A stretch of DNA of 64,000 nucleotides. Source: Solirubrum puertoriconensis (GTDB taxonomy: Bacteria > Bacteroidota > Bacteroidia > Cytophagales > Hymenobacteraceae). This document shows, in pieces, positions 33,510 through 42,383 of this stretch (position 1 is its first letter; the number at the start of each line of letters is the position of its first letter). Both the position numbers and the translations under genes were made by a program. The notes below the pieces were generated by a model that saw nothing but the letters and a program-made list of their open reading frames with translations, was not told the origin of the DNA and did no database searches. Where the stretch lies: contig NZ_LNAL01000006.1 of NCBI RefSeq assembly GCF_001483135.1, forward strand, positions 310,003 through 374,002. The letters run 5' to 3'.

Positions 33510-36233
33510 ATGCGTAAACCAGCCTCCGGCGCACCGGCCCCCGTGGTCGATACGCCTCTAATGAAGCAATACTACGCCCTGAAGCAGCAGCACCCTGGTG
33601 CGCTGCTGCTATTCCGCGTGGGCGACTTTTACGAAACCTTCGGCGACGATGCGGTTACCAGCGCCCGCATTCTCGATATTACGCTTACCAAGCGCGGTGC
33701 CGGCACGGCCTCGGAAGTGGCCTTGGCGGGCTTTCCGCACCACGCGCTCGATACGTACCTGCCCAAGCTGGTGCGCGCCGGCCAGCGCGTGGCTATCTGC
33801 GACCAGCTCGAAGACCCGAAGCAAGCCAAGGGGCTGGTAAAGCGCGGCATAACCGAGCTGGTTACGCCCGGTGTGAGCCTGCACGATAACGTGCTGGAGC
33901 GCCGCTCGAACAATTACCTGGCAGCCGTGCACTTCGGCAAGGGCCACCAAGCCGGCATTGCGTTCCTCGATATCAGCACGGGCGAGTTCCTGGTAGCCCA
34001 AGGCGATGCCGCCTACCTAGGCAAGTTGCTGCAAAACTTTGCGCCGGCCGAGGTGCTGCACTGCAAGCAGCAACGCCAGCACTTCGAAACGCACTTTGGC
34101 CCCGACCTTTGTACCTACGCACTCGATGAATGGGTTTTCGGCTTCGACTACGCCCACGATTCGCTTACGCGCCACTTTCGCACGACCTCGCTGAAGGGCT
34201 ACGGCATTGATGCGTTGCAGGAAGGCATTATTGCGGCTGGCTGCATTATGCACTACCTGGCCGAAACCAAGCACACCGACATCGGCCATATCAACGGCAT
34301 CGGGCGCTTGGAAGAAGACAAGTACGTGTGGCTCGACCGCTTCACGGTGCGCAACCTCGAACTGCTATCGGCCCAGCACCTAGGCGGCGTCCCGCTTATC
34401 GAAGTGCTCGATCAAACCCTCACCCCCATGGGTGCCCGCCTGCTGCGCAAGTGGGTGGTGCTCCCCCTGAAAGAACCGGCCCAGATTCAGCGCCGCTTGG
34501 ATACCGTGCAGGCTTTGCACGAGCAGCCGGAGCTGCTTGAAGCTATCCGCGACCAACTGCGCCAGATCTACGACCTAGAGCGCCTGATTTCAAAAGTGGC
34601 CGTGCGCCGCGTAAATCCGCGCGAGCTAACGCAGCTAAGCCGGGCACTGGAAGCCCTAGGCCCGGTGCGCGAGCTGCTGCAAGCCAGCGGCGTGCGGGCC
34701 CTGCAAAAGTTGGCCGATCAGCTCAATCCTTGCGACTCGCTGCGCCAAGAAATACAGGCCAAGCTGCGGCCTGATGCACCGGTGCTCACCAACCAAGGCA
34801 ACCTCATTGCCGATGGGGTCGACAAAGAGCTCGACGAGTTGCGTGCCATTGCCTACACGGGTAAGGATTACCTGCTGCAGTTGCAACAGCGCGAGCAGCG
34901 CAACACGGGCATTGGCTCGCTCAAGGTGGCTTACAACAAGGTGTTCGGCTACTACTTAGAGGTAACCAATGCCCACAAGGACAAAGTGCCTAGCACCTGG
35001 ATTCGGAAGCAGACCTTGGTAAACGCCGAGCGCTACATCACTGAGGAGCTGAAAACCTACGAGGAAAAGATTCTGCACGCCGAGGAGCGCCTGTTTGTAA
35101 TCGAGCAGCGCATTTACGACGAACTGGTACTGACGGCGGGCGAGTACATCACCCAAATTCAGCAAAACGCCCGTACCGTGGCCGTGCTCGACTGCCTAGG
35201 TTCGTTTGCCGCCACGGCCCGGCAGCACCGCTACGTGCGCCCTGTGGTCGACGATTCGGCCGTGCTCGACATCCGGCAGGGCCGTCACCCGGTAATCGAG
35301 CGGCAGCTGCCCCCCGGCGAGCAGTACATCCCCAACGACATTCGCCTCGACCGCGACGATCAGCAGATTATCGTAATTACCGGCCCCAACATGGCGGGTA
35401 AATCGGCCTTGCTGCGCCAAACAGCGCTGATTGTGTTGCTGGCGCAAATCGGCTCCTTCGTGCCGGCGCAAGCGGCGCACGTGGGCGTTATCGACAAGGT
35501 GTTTACCCGCGTAGGCGCTTCCGACAACCTCTCGAAAGGGGAAAGTACGTTTATGGTAGAGATGACCGAAACGGCGTCTATCCTGAACAATTTGTCGGAC
35601 CGCTCCTTGGTGCTAATGGACGAAATCGGCCGCGGCACCAGCACTTACGACGGTATCAGCATTGCCTGGGCCATTGTGGAACACTTGCACAACCACCCCA
35701 AAGCCCGCGGCAAAACCTTGTTTGCCACGCACTATCACGAGCTAAACCAGCTGGCCGAGCAGTGCGAACGGGTGCGCAACTACAATGTGGCAGTAAAAGA
35801 GGCCGATGGCCGTATTCTGTTCCTGCGCAAGCTGCAAGAGGGAGGCTCAGAGCATTCGTTTGGTATTCACGTAGCTCGTATGGCCGGTATGCCGCCCGCC
35901 GTGGTGCTGCGTGCCAACGAGATTATGCACCACCTAGAGCAGGAGCGCGCCCAAGTAAGCACCGACGATTCTGTCGAAGAACTAGTACCTGTAGAAGCCG
36001 AGGTAACCGTAGCCGTAAATGGCCACGCCACGCGCCAGCCACAGGCCAGGCCATCGGCAGCGGTGGCCACCGCACCTAGGCCAACGTTGCAGCTAAGCAT
36101 GTTTGAACCCGCCGATGCCGCTTTGGAACACGTACGCGAGCAACTGCAGCACCTCGATGTAAACACCCTTACGCCCATTGAGGCGCTGCTGAAGCTAAAC
36201 GAGCTCAAGCTTGCTCTCACTCGCAAAGGTTAA
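33510..36233 (+). CDS. mutS: DNA mismatch repair ATPase MutS
   Basis: Recognises mismatches and starts repair. 907 aa from the ATG at 33510. The N-terminal mismatch motif [13 protein letters not shown] (Phe-x-Glu) is present, the Walker A GPNMAGKS lies near residue 625, followed by [12 protein letters not shown] and THYHEL. The C-terminal tail (from about 820, [20 protein letters not shown]) is low complexity and ends with the dimer helices. A CCTAGG near 36075 reads Pro-Arg, unlike other sites. The last codons and stop lie inside one arm of a 31-bp inverted repeat. Confidence 0.96.
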   Translation: MRKPASGAPAPVVDTPLMKQYYALKQQHPGALLLFRVGDFYETFGDDAVTSARILDITLTKRGAGTASEVALAGFPHHALDTYLPKLVRAGQRVAICDQLEDPKQAKGLVKRGITELVTPGVSLHDNVLERRSNNYLAAVHFGKGHQAGIAFLDISTGEFLVAQGDAAYLGKLLQNFAPAEVLHCKQQRQHFETHFGPDLCTYALDEWVFGFDYAHDSLTRHFRTTSLKGYGIDALQEGIIAAGCIMHYLAETKHTDIGHINGIGRLEEDKYVWLDRFTVRNLELLSAQHLGGVPLIEVLDQTLTPMGARLLRKWVVLPLKEPAQIQRRLDTVQALHEQPELLEAIRDQLRQIYDLERLISKVAVRRVNPRELTQLSRALEALGPVRELLQASGVRALQKLADQLNPCDSLRQEIQAKLRPDAPVLTNQGNLIADGVDKELDELRAIAYTGKDYLLQLQQREQRNTGIGSLKVAYNKVFGYYLEVTNAHKDKVPSTWIRKQTLVNAERYITEELKTYEEKILHAEERLFVIEQRIYDELVLTAGEYITQIQQNARTVAVLDCLGSFAATARQHRYVRPVVDDSAVLDIRQGRHPVIERQLPPGEQYIPNDIRLDRDDQQIIVITGPNMAGKSALLRQTALIVLLAQIGSFVPAQAAHVGVIDKVFTRVGASDNLSKGESTFMVEMTETASILNNLSDRSLVLMDEIGRGTSTYDGISIAWAIVEHLHNHPKARGKTLFATHYHELNQLAEQCERVRNYNVAVKEADGRILFLRKLQEGGSEHSFGIHVARMAGMPPAVVLRANEIMHHLEQERAQVSTDDSVEELVPVEAEVTVAVNGHATRQPQARPSAAVATAPRPTLQLSMFEPADAALEHVREQLQHLDVNTLTPIEALLKLNELKLALTRKG

Positions 36234-36299
36234 ACCGCACAACAAAAGCCCTGCTCTTGTATAAGGGTAGGGCTTTTGTTGTGCGGTTTAACCTTTGCG
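36222..36299 (+). terminator. 31-bp perfect inverted repeat overlapping the mutS stop
   Basis: Arms 36222-36252 and 36269-36299 match perfectly, with a 16-base loop. The left arm starts inside the last four codons of mutS. It is far larger than needed for termination. Confidence 0.85.
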
Positions 36300-36413
36300 C
36301 ATTCGCCTCTGAAGCTCTGCCCTAATGTGATGGGCTAAATAGTTGATGAAAAAATTACTTGCTGAAAATGAGCTTGAAACCTCTTTTGTGGTGAAATTTT
36401 CGTGAGTAGCGCT

Positions 36414-36442
36414 TGACATTTAAAATGCCTGTATTACCTTTG
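36414..36442 (+). promoter_or_regulatory. Promoter of the first tRNA-Gly
   Basis: TTG at 36414-36416 and TACCTTTG at 36435-36442, 18 bases apart, match the Bacteroidota promoter. The region from about 36430 to the tRNA start is repeated before the second tRNA-Gly. Confidence 0.8.
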
Positions 36443-36477
36443 TGCCATCAAAACGCCGCTACGGCGGTTGACCTCAA

Positions 36478-36553
36478 GCGAGAGTAGCTCAGTTGGTAGA
36501 GCGCGACCTTGCCAAGGTCGAGGTCGCGAGTTCGAACCTCGTCTCCCGCTCCA
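36478..36553 (+). tRNA. tRNA-Gly (GCC), copy 1
   Basis: Cloverleaf by eye: D arm GCTCAGTTGGTAGAGC, anticodon loop TTGCCAA with anticodon GCC, T loop TTCGAAC, discriminator T and encoded CCA. The acceptor stem GCGAGAG/CTCCCGC has an A4-C69 mismatch; the usual Gly stem is GCGGGAG. Confidence 0.95.
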
Positions 36554-36585
36554 AAAAGGACACTGCAACGGCAGCGTCCTTTTTT
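36553..36585 (+). terminator. Terminator after tRNA-Gly copy 1
   Basis: AAAAAGGAC ... GTCC followed by a T run, with an inner CTGC/GCAG stem. It starts at the last base of the tRNA CCA. Confidence 0.8.
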
Positions 36586-36633
36586 CTTTTTATGGAGGGC
36601 CTGCTAATCAGAACAGCTTTTTAGTCCCAGGTC

Positions 36634-36665
36634 TTGACTGCAAGCGAAACCTTGTATTACCTTTG
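36634..36665 (+). promoter_or_regulatory. Promoter of the second tRNA-Gly
   Basis: TACCTTTG at 36658-36665, with TTG at 36634-36636 (21 bases between). The leader after the box is nearly identical to that of copy 1. Confidence 0.65.
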
Positions 36666-36698
36666 TGCCATCAACGCCGCTACGGCGGTTGACCTCAA

Positions 36699-36771
36699 GC
36701 GAGAGTAGCTCAGTTGGTAGAGCGCGACCTTGCCAAGGTCGAGGTCGCGAGTTCGAACCTCGTCTCCCGCT
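36699..36771 (+). tRNA. tRNA-Gly (GCC), copy 2
   Basis: Identical to copy 1 over the 73-base body, including the A4-C69 mismatch, but without encoded CCA: the 3' end continues CAC. Tandem duplication with its own promoter and a different terminator. Confidence 0.95.
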
Positions 36772-36774
36772 CAC

Positions 36775-36804
36775 AAGAGGATGTTGCCCGCGCAACATCC
36801 TCTT
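36775..36804 (+). terminator. Terminator after tRNA-Gly copy 2
   Basis: 13-bp perfect arms (36775-36787 and 36792-36804) around a CCGC loop, followed by Ts. Confidence 0.9.
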
Positions 36805-36832
36805 TTTAGTTTTGTGCAGGCCAGCTGCACTT

Positions 36833-36916
36833 GCCGGAGTGGTGGAACTGGTAGACACGAGGGACTTAAAATCCCTTTTCCGCAAGGAAGTACGGGTTCG
36901 ATTCCCGTCTCTGGTA
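36833..36916 (+). tRNA. tRNA-Leu (TAA)
   Basis: Class II tRNA of 84 bases. The acceptor stem GCCGGAG pairs with CTCTGGT (two G-U pairs). The anticodon loop CTTAAAA carries anticodon TAA, followed by a long variable arm (TTCCGCAAGGAA) and T loop TTCGATT. CCA is not encoded in full. It probably shares no terminator with the Gly copies. Confidence 0.93.
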
Positions 36917-36921
36917 CATTT

Positions 36922-36953
36922 AAACCCATTGGCTTAGGCCGGTGGGTTTTTTT
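36922..36953 (+). terminator. Terminator after tRNA-Leu
   Basis: AAACCCA pairs with TGGGTTT, plus an inner GGC/GCC stem, followed by a T run. Confidence 0.85.
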
Positions 36954-37165
36954 GTGTCTGCCGTGTCTTCAAGCCTTGGAAGTGCCGTGCTGCACCAATG
37001 GGGTAGAGCATAGTTGCAGGGGCGTAGTTGTCATGTTTCAAAAAGCGTTCGGCGAGAAAAACGCATCGTTCGCAGAGCAAATGAGCGCGTTTAGCAAGCG
37101 TTTCGGCAATTTTGGGGTATTAAGCGTTGCTTGCGCATTGCCTAAACCTATTGCGTTTTTCCATA

Positions 37166-40100
37166 ATGAGCTCTTCTGAGATTAATGCCGTGCCAAACTC
37201 AAGTGCAGATTTGCAAGCGGCACTGGCCCGCGCCGAAACTCGCATTCAGGAGTTGGAGCTACGGGCACGCATTTCGGAACAGAACCCAAATCCAATCTTG
37301 CAGGTAGATGCCACTGGGCAGTTTTTGTACAGCAACCCTGCGGGCTGGGAATTTTGGAATTCTCTGTCGGGAGAGGACAAACGCTACGTAAGCGGGCGTT
37401 TGCGCGAGGTAGCGCAAGCTGTGCTGCAGGAGCATCAGCCCTGCGAGCAAGAGGTAGAAGCCCTAGGTCGGCAATACACTTTGTATGGGGCTGCAACGGC
37501 GGCAGAGGGCTACGTCAACCTCTATTTTATCGACGTAACCGAGCGCCGCCGAGCCGAGCAACGGCTGGCTCAGGAGCAACGCTTTTACAGCACCATTCTG
37601 GATGAGCTGCCCGTTGAGGTAGTAACGCTCGATGCGGAGCGGCGCTACCTATATGCCAATCCGCAAGCTGTGCCCAGCTCTGAGGCGCGCCAATGGCTGC
37701 TGGGCCGCACGGTACGGGATTATTGCGAGCAGTTTGGTTACCCGCTGGAGCTGGCCGACCAAAGGCACCGCATGTTTGATAAGGCAGCCGCGGAGCGCGG
37801 AGTAGTAGTATGGGAAGATCAGACCCCTACCAGCAACGGGCGCACGTTTCATAACCGCTCTTTCAAGGCCGTTGCCCACCCCAATGGCTCGTTGTACATG
37901 ATGCTCGGATACGGGCTCGACAATACTGCGCAGCGCGAGGCCGAGTTGCAGCTAGCAAAACAGCGCGAGTTTTACGAATCCATCCTGAAGCACTTGCCCG
38001 CCGATGTGGCCGTGCTGGATGCTGAGCACCGCTACGTGTTCGTGAACCCCGGCGCCATTCGTAACCCGGAGGTGAGCAGCTGGATAATTGGCAAGACCGA
38101 TTTTGAATACTGTGCTTACCGCCAGCGGCCAGCGGCAATGGCTGAGCACCGGTGGCAGCTATTTGAGCAAGCCAAGAACAGCGGCGAGCAAGTAGCGTTT
38201 GAAGAGCAATTGACCGATGGCAACGGCCAAATAGAGTACGCTCAGCGCCACTACCAACCCGTGTATGATGAGCGGGGAGAGTTTGTAATGATGATCGGCT
38301 ACGGCAGCAATACTACCGAACAGCGCCTGGCCGAAGAGAAATTACGCTTGAGCGAAGCCGAGTTGCGCGAGCAGCAGGCCTTTGTACAACAGGTGCTCGA
38401 TACTTCGCCAAGTGTGATCTACGTGCGCGACGCCAACGCTAATTTTACGTTCAGCAACCGCGCCATGAGGGCTTTGCTGGAAGGCGCGCCGGAGCGCCGG
38501 GAGTTGGCGAGCAGCCCCGGAACGGTGCAAGCGCAGGAGCAAGCCCAATACGCCGCTGCCGATCAGTACGTGCTACAAACGGGCGAAGAGCTGATGCGCG
38601 AGGATTCGTTTACGCTGCCATCGGGTGAAGTACGCTGGTTTCAGACCATCAAACGCCCGCTGCATCGGCCCGATGGCAGCGTGCAAGTGCTAGGCGTAAG
38701 CACGGATATCACCGATTTGAAACGGGCCACCGAAGCAGCGCAGGCCGCTGCCCGGGCCCGCGAAAATTTCTTGGCCAACATGAGCCACGAAATTCGGACA
38801 CCCCTAAACGGGGTGCTAGGCTACGCCAACCTGCTGGCCAAAACCAACCTCGATGCGCAGCAAACCGAGCAGTTAAACGTCATCCGCAAATCGGGGCAGC
38901 ACCTGCTGGCGTTGGTGAATGATGTGCTCGATATGGCCAAGATTACCTCCGGGAAACTGGAGTTCGAGCAAACGCCATTTAACCTGTGTGATTCGATGGG
39001 GGAGGCCGTGCAAGGGCTTGCGCTGCAGGCTACCCAAAAGGGACTTACCTTTTTGGCGCAACCGTTGAAGCTTACTTGTCCTTACCCTTGGGTTATCGGC
39101 GACCCGCACCGTTTAAATCAGATCCTGATCAACCTTGTATCCAACGCGGTGAAGTTTACGCAGAGCGGAAGCGTATCTGTGGCAGGGCGCATGGTTTCGG
39201 AGACGGAAGATACCTTAACGGCTGAGTTCAGCGTGAGCGACACGGGGCCAGGTATTCCGCAGGATCGGTTGGAGCGCATCTTTGAAGACTTTACCCAGGC
39301 CTACGCCGATACTACCCGCAACTTTGGCGGTACAGGCCTCGGTCTGAGCATTAGCCGGGCGTTGGTAGAGCAGCTGGGCGGCTCCATGCGCGTAGAAAGC
39401 GAAGTTGGCCGTGGCAGCACGTTCTCGTTTACGGTGACACTCCCGAAAACGCGCATAGCTACGGCTCCTCCTGTTCAGGAGCTAGCTGCGAACACGGTGC
39501 CCACTGCCCTTATCGGCAAACGCGTGCTGCTGGTGGAGGACAACGAAATCAACCGCAACATTGCCCGCATGCTGCTGGAGGAATGGGGCATAGAGGTTGA
39601 CGAAGCACCAAGCGGGTTAGAGGCGCTGGCCTTGTACGAGCAGCGCAGCTACGATGCGGTGCTAATGGACATTCAGATGCCGGGCATGAACGGCATTGAG
39701 GCGACGGCTGCTATTCGGGCCAACCCCGATGTGGCAAAAGCACAGGTGCCGGTGCTGGCCCTTACGGCCAATGCCTTCCGCTCCGATAACGAGCGTTATC
39801 TTGCCGCCGGCATGAACGATACGTTGGCCAAGCCATTTGACGAATCCGAGCTGTATCAAAAATTGGAAGCGCTTATCTACCAACCCAAGCGTAGCTACGA
39901 CCTCAGCCGCCTGCGCGAAATGGCGCGCGGCAAAGAGGCATTCGTGCACCGCATCATTCAATCGTTCCTCGATAACATGCCGAGCAGCGTGGCGCGGATT
40001 GAGGCCGCCGCCGCCGCTGCCGATTGGGTGAAGGTTGCCGAACTAGTGCACCACGTAAAACCTTCGTTGGCATCGTTGGGCGTGCAGCAGGTTGATGAAG

Positions 40101-40240
40101 CCGTGCGCTTGCTCGAGGCAGCCCGGCATGCCACTTTCCTCAGCACCCACGACAACCAAGCCAACCAAGAGGCTGTGCGTCACTTGGTAGCCGTGGTAGA
40201 GCGTGTTCTGCAGGAGTTGCCTTCGGAGCTACCAGCCTAG
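37166..40240 (+). CDS. Hybrid sensor histidine kinase (multi-PAS, HisKA, HATPase, REC, Hpt)
   Basis: 1024 aa from the ATG at 37166. Four PAS-like sensor domains (about 30-130, 140-270, 275-400, 415-520) are followed by HisKA with the phosphorylatable His in NMSHEIRTPLNG near 541. Next come HATPase_c (NLVSNAVKFTQSG; GTGLGLSISRALVEQLGG), a receiver with Asp in VLMDIQMPGMNG near 835 and an Hpt domain with His near 962 (LVHHVKPSLASLG). No membrane segment is seen, so it is a cytoplasmic sensor. It stops with a TAG inside CCTAGG (40236-40241). The LytTR regulator gene is convergent; pairing is possible but not shown. Confidence 0.95.
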   Translation: MSSSEINAVPNSSADLQAALARAETRIQELELRARISEQNPNPILQVDATGQFLYSNPAGWEFWNSLSGEDKRYVSGRLREVAQAVLQEHQPCEQEVEALGRQYTLYGAATAAEGYVNLYFIDVTERRRAEQRLAQEQRFYSTILDELPVEVVTLDAERRYLYANPQAVPSSEARQWLLGRTVRDYCEQFGYPLELADQRHRMFDKAAAERGVVVWEDQTPTSNGRTFHNRSFKAVAHPNGSLYMMLGYGLDNTAQREAELQLAKQREFYESILKHLPADVAVLDAEHRYVFVNPGAIRNPEVSSWIIGKTDFEYCAYRQRPAAMAEHRWQLFEQAKNSGEQVAFEEQLTDGNGQIEYAQRHYQPVYDERGEFVMMIGYGSNTTEQRLAEEKLRLSEAELREQQAFVQQVLDTSPSVIYVRDANANFTFSNRAMRALLEGAPERRELASSPGTVQAQEQAQYAAADQYVLQTGEELMREDSFTLPSGEVRWFQTIKRPLHRPDGSVQVLGVSTDITDLKRATEAAQAAARARENFLANMSHEIRTPLNGVLGYANLLAKTNLDAQQTEQLNVIRKSGQHLLALVNDVLDMAKITSGKLEFEQTPFNLCDSMGEAVQGLALQATQKGLTFLAQPLKLTCPYPWVIGDPHRLNQILINLVSNAVKFTQSGSVSVAGRMVSETEDTLTAEFSVSDTGPGIPQDRLERIFEDFTQAYADTTRNFGGTGLGLSISRALVEQLGGSMRVESEVGRGSTFSFTVTLPKTRIATAPPVQELAANTVPTALIGKRVLLVEDNEINRNIARMLLEEWGIEVDEAPSGLEALALYEQRSYDAVLMDIQMPGMNGIEATAAIRANPDVAKAQVPVLALTANAFRSDNERYLAAGMNDTLAKPFDESELYQKLEALIYQPKRSYDLSRLREMARGKEAFVHRIIQSFLDNMPSSVARIEAAAAAADWVKVAELVHHVKPSLASLGVQQVDEAVRLLEAARHATFLSTHDNQANQEAVRHLVAVVERVLQELPSELPA

Positions 40241-40257
40241 GTACTTGCAAAGCCAAA

Positions 40258-40305
40258 CAACCGCGGGGGCGGGCAGAAGCATGCTTCTGCCCGCCCCCGC
40301 GGTTG
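40258..40305. terminator. Perfect 48-base palindrome between convergent genes
   Basis: The whole of 40258-40305 is its own reverse complement, centred on GCATGC. It separates the kinase and LytTR genes and can terminate both. Confidence 0.85.
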
Positions 40306-40325
40306 TCGATAATAATGGCTACAGC

Positions 40326-41054
40326 TTAGAGGCTGCGCAACCGTACGTAGAACTCGTCTTGGTACGATTTACCGATGGGTACCTCGTAGCTGCCCAACTG
40401 CAGCATGTTATCCTGCACCGCCTCTACGCGCTGCATATTTACCATGTAGGAGCGGTGTACCCGCATAAAGTACGAGAAGGGTAGCCGCTCTTCCAGGGCT
40501 TTGAGCGTGATGTACACGATATGCTTTTGCTTGGGCGTAACCAGCACCGAATACGTCGACATGGCCTCGATGAACAGTACGTCGTCGAAATCGAGGCGCA
40601 GGAGTTTATTGTTGGTTTTTACGAACAGCGTCGAATCAGTTGCCTCCACGCTTGAGGGGGCGGCATTGGCAGCGGCTTGGCGTTGCTCCACAGCCCGGTT
40701 CACGGCTTTGCTAAAGCGGCCGTAGTCGACGGGTTTTACCAGGTAATCGAGTACCTGCAGCTCAAAAGCATCAACCGCGAAATTGGCGTGGCTGGTAACG
40801 AGTATTACTTCGGGCTGCGGCTCGGGGAGTACCCGCACAAGGTCGAGGCCGCTCAGTTGAGGCATCTCAATGTCGAGCAACAACAAATCTACCGCAGTAC
40901 CTGCGCGCAGCAGATTCAGGGCCTGCACTGCATCGGGCAACGAAGCGACCAGCTCCAAGGAGTCCGTCATTTCGACGAAGTGCTCGAGGGTAAGGCGGTT
41001 GATTTCGTTGTCGTCGATGATAAGGCAGCGAAGGCGAGGAGAAGTGCTGGGCAT
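40326..41054 (-). CDS. LytTR-family response regulator
   Basis: 242 aa. Receiver domain (residues 1-125) with phosphoacceptor Asp61 in LLLLDIEMPQLSGLD and the acidic pair IIDDNE. A LytTR DNA-binding domain (about 140-242) follows: DVLFIEAMSTYSVLVTP, LPFSYFMRVHRSYMVNMQRV and the closing VPIGKSYQDEFYVRL. It regulates transcription, usually of surface or extracellular functions. It may be served by the convergent hybrid kinase, since its Hpt domain needs a receiver partner; this is inference. Confidence 0.92.
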   Translation of the reverse strand: MPSTSPRLRCLIIDDNEINRLTLEHFVEMTDSLELVASLPDAVQALNLLRAGTAVDLLLLDIEMPQLSGLDLVRVLPEPQPEVILVTSHANFAVDAFELQVLDYLVKPVDYGRFSKAVNRAVEQRQAAANAAPSSVEATDSTLFVKTNNKLLRLDFDDVLFIEAMSTYSVLVTPKQKHIVYITLKALEERLPFSYFMRVHRSYMVNMQRVEAVQDNMLQLGSYEVPIGKSYQDEFYVRLRSL

Positions 41055-41207
41055 GAGAAAAGCGGCGGTAATGGCACAGATGAATTGCTAAAATAACAAC
41101 CCGGGGTCGAATCCGAAGGAGTTATGATAAAAAGCCCTACGCAGGCAAGCACCGAGTGTTTGGGTTGCGCCCGGTTGCTGCTGCGTACCAATTGGCCGAT
41201 GTAGCAC

Positions 41208-41708
41208 CTAGGCTTGCCGCTTGGTAGCAGGGTGCAGCCAATGAAGCAGCGGGATTAACACCATAATAGGCAGCGGGTTTAGCATCATATCGATAATGGG
41301 GCGCCCAAGGGTGTAAACCGGCCCGGTGCTACCAACGGCTTTGCCCACCAGCACCAGCACTACACTAAGCAAAAACAAGCTTCCGTAGATAGCAGCCCCA
41401 AGGCGCCAGGTATGCGCGGGCGTAAGCACAAGCAGCAGCAGCAAGCACGTGAGGCTGTAGCCTACCCCAAACGTAAGCTTGGCGGGCAAGCTCGAAGAGC
41501 CCCCCAGCGAGTGCACCTCATTGGGTTGCTCGCGCCACACGTTGCCTGTTACACCTAGGGCCCCGGCTGTGTTCGACCAAAACTTGGCCAGCGCCGTTAT
41601 GGCTACAGCATCGTTGGTGCCGGCCCAAAAGAGCACACCGCCCAGCAGCAACGCCACGCCCACCTGCAGCAGCCGCGGTAGGCGAATTTCAGCAACTGCC
41701 TTACGCAT
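41208..41708 (-). CDS. Exosortase-associated membrane protein
   Basis: 166 aa from the ATG at 41708, which overlaps the stop of the exosortase gene by 8 bases. Four helices (LPRLLQVGVALLLGGVLFWA, GVGYSLTCLLLLLVLTP, IYGSLFLLSVVLVLVGKAV, PLPIMVLIPLLHWL). The central segment WREQPNEVHSLGGSSSLP and the position after the exosortase fit the XrtX/XrtF-associated membrane proteins of Bacteroidota. Its role is unknown. The stop TAG is inside CCTAGG (41207-41212). Confidence 0.78.
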   Translation of the reverse strand: MRKAVAEIRLPRLLQVGVALLLGGVLFWAGTNDAVAITALAKFWSNTAGALGVTGNVWREQPNEVHSLGGSSSLPAKLTFGVGYSLTCLLLLLVLTPAHTWRLGAAIYGSLFLLSVVLVLVGKAVGSTGPVYTLGRPIIDMMLNPLPIMVLIPLLHWLHPATKRQA

Positions 41709-42231
41709 GGCTTGGCATCTGTGGCGCAGCAAACCGGCGTACCCACAACATCCAGAGCAGGAAGATGCAGCCGTACACTACGAATGTAAAAGTGTAGTGG
41801 TGGTTGAAATCGACGGTGCCGCGGGAGTATAGATGGTTGAGCGTGAGGGCGCCTACCCGCACAATATTGAGCAGGTAGATGGCTACTACTCCCAAGGCCA
41901 TGAACGGCAGTTTCCGGCGCCAACCGCCGCCCGGAAAGGCAAGAATAAAGCCTATAAACAAAGCATACAGCACTTGCCCGTTGCAAGGGTCGCCGACCCA
42001 CACAGCGGGCTTGCCCGCTACCAAAACCAGCCGTTCGGTAGCCACGGCCGGTACTCCCACTGCGCGTAGCACCGCGGCACTTACCGAAGCCAGGTTCAGC
42101 GACAAAGCCGTATCGAGCTTACCGGCGGGCTTGAGCCACTGCTCGTAGCCAAAAAACCAAACCAAGTAGAGCGCCACGGCCGAGAGCACGAAGCGTACAA
42201 GCTGCTGGTGGTTGGGGTTACGATCTTGCAT
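41701..42231 (-). CDS. Exosortase family protein (XrtX/XrtF-like)
   Basis: 176 aa, four to six helices. The exosortase triad is present: Cys83 in WVGDPCNGQVLYAL, Arg125 in LNIVRVGALTLNH and His144/145 in VDFNHHYTFTF. Exosortases are membrane cysteine peptidases that process C-terminally tagged surface proteins and often occur with exopolysaccharide genes. The tag in this group is not established; no PEP-CTERM-like protein is seen in the window. The following flippase and glycosyltransferase lie 1.1 kb away across the moxR gene. Confidence 0.88.
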   Translation of the reverse strand: MQDRNPNHQQLVRFVLSAVALYLVWFFGYEQWLKPAGKLDTALSLNLASVSAAVLRAVGVPAVATERLVLVAGKPAVWVGDPCNGQVLYALFIGFILAFPGGGWRRKLPFMALGVVAIYLLNIVRVGALTLNHLYSRGTVDFNHHYTFTFVVYGCIFLLWMLWVRRFAAPQMPSHA

Positions 42232-42383
42232 GATGCAAAAGTACTAGCCTGCTTAGTTGCCAATGAACGCCTGCACCCGCATAAAAAGCAAGGCCAGGTA
42301 ATGGTTCCGAGGCATTTTTGCGTTGGGTACGCAAGCCTTACCCTCGGCATCGTACTTTTAGCGTATCGCTCAGCAGCATTTTC

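Noticed and set aside
36653..36699. An extra tRNA or attenuator between the two tRNA-Gly genes
   Set aside because: The sequence is the duplicated promoter and leader only; no cloverleaf can be formed.
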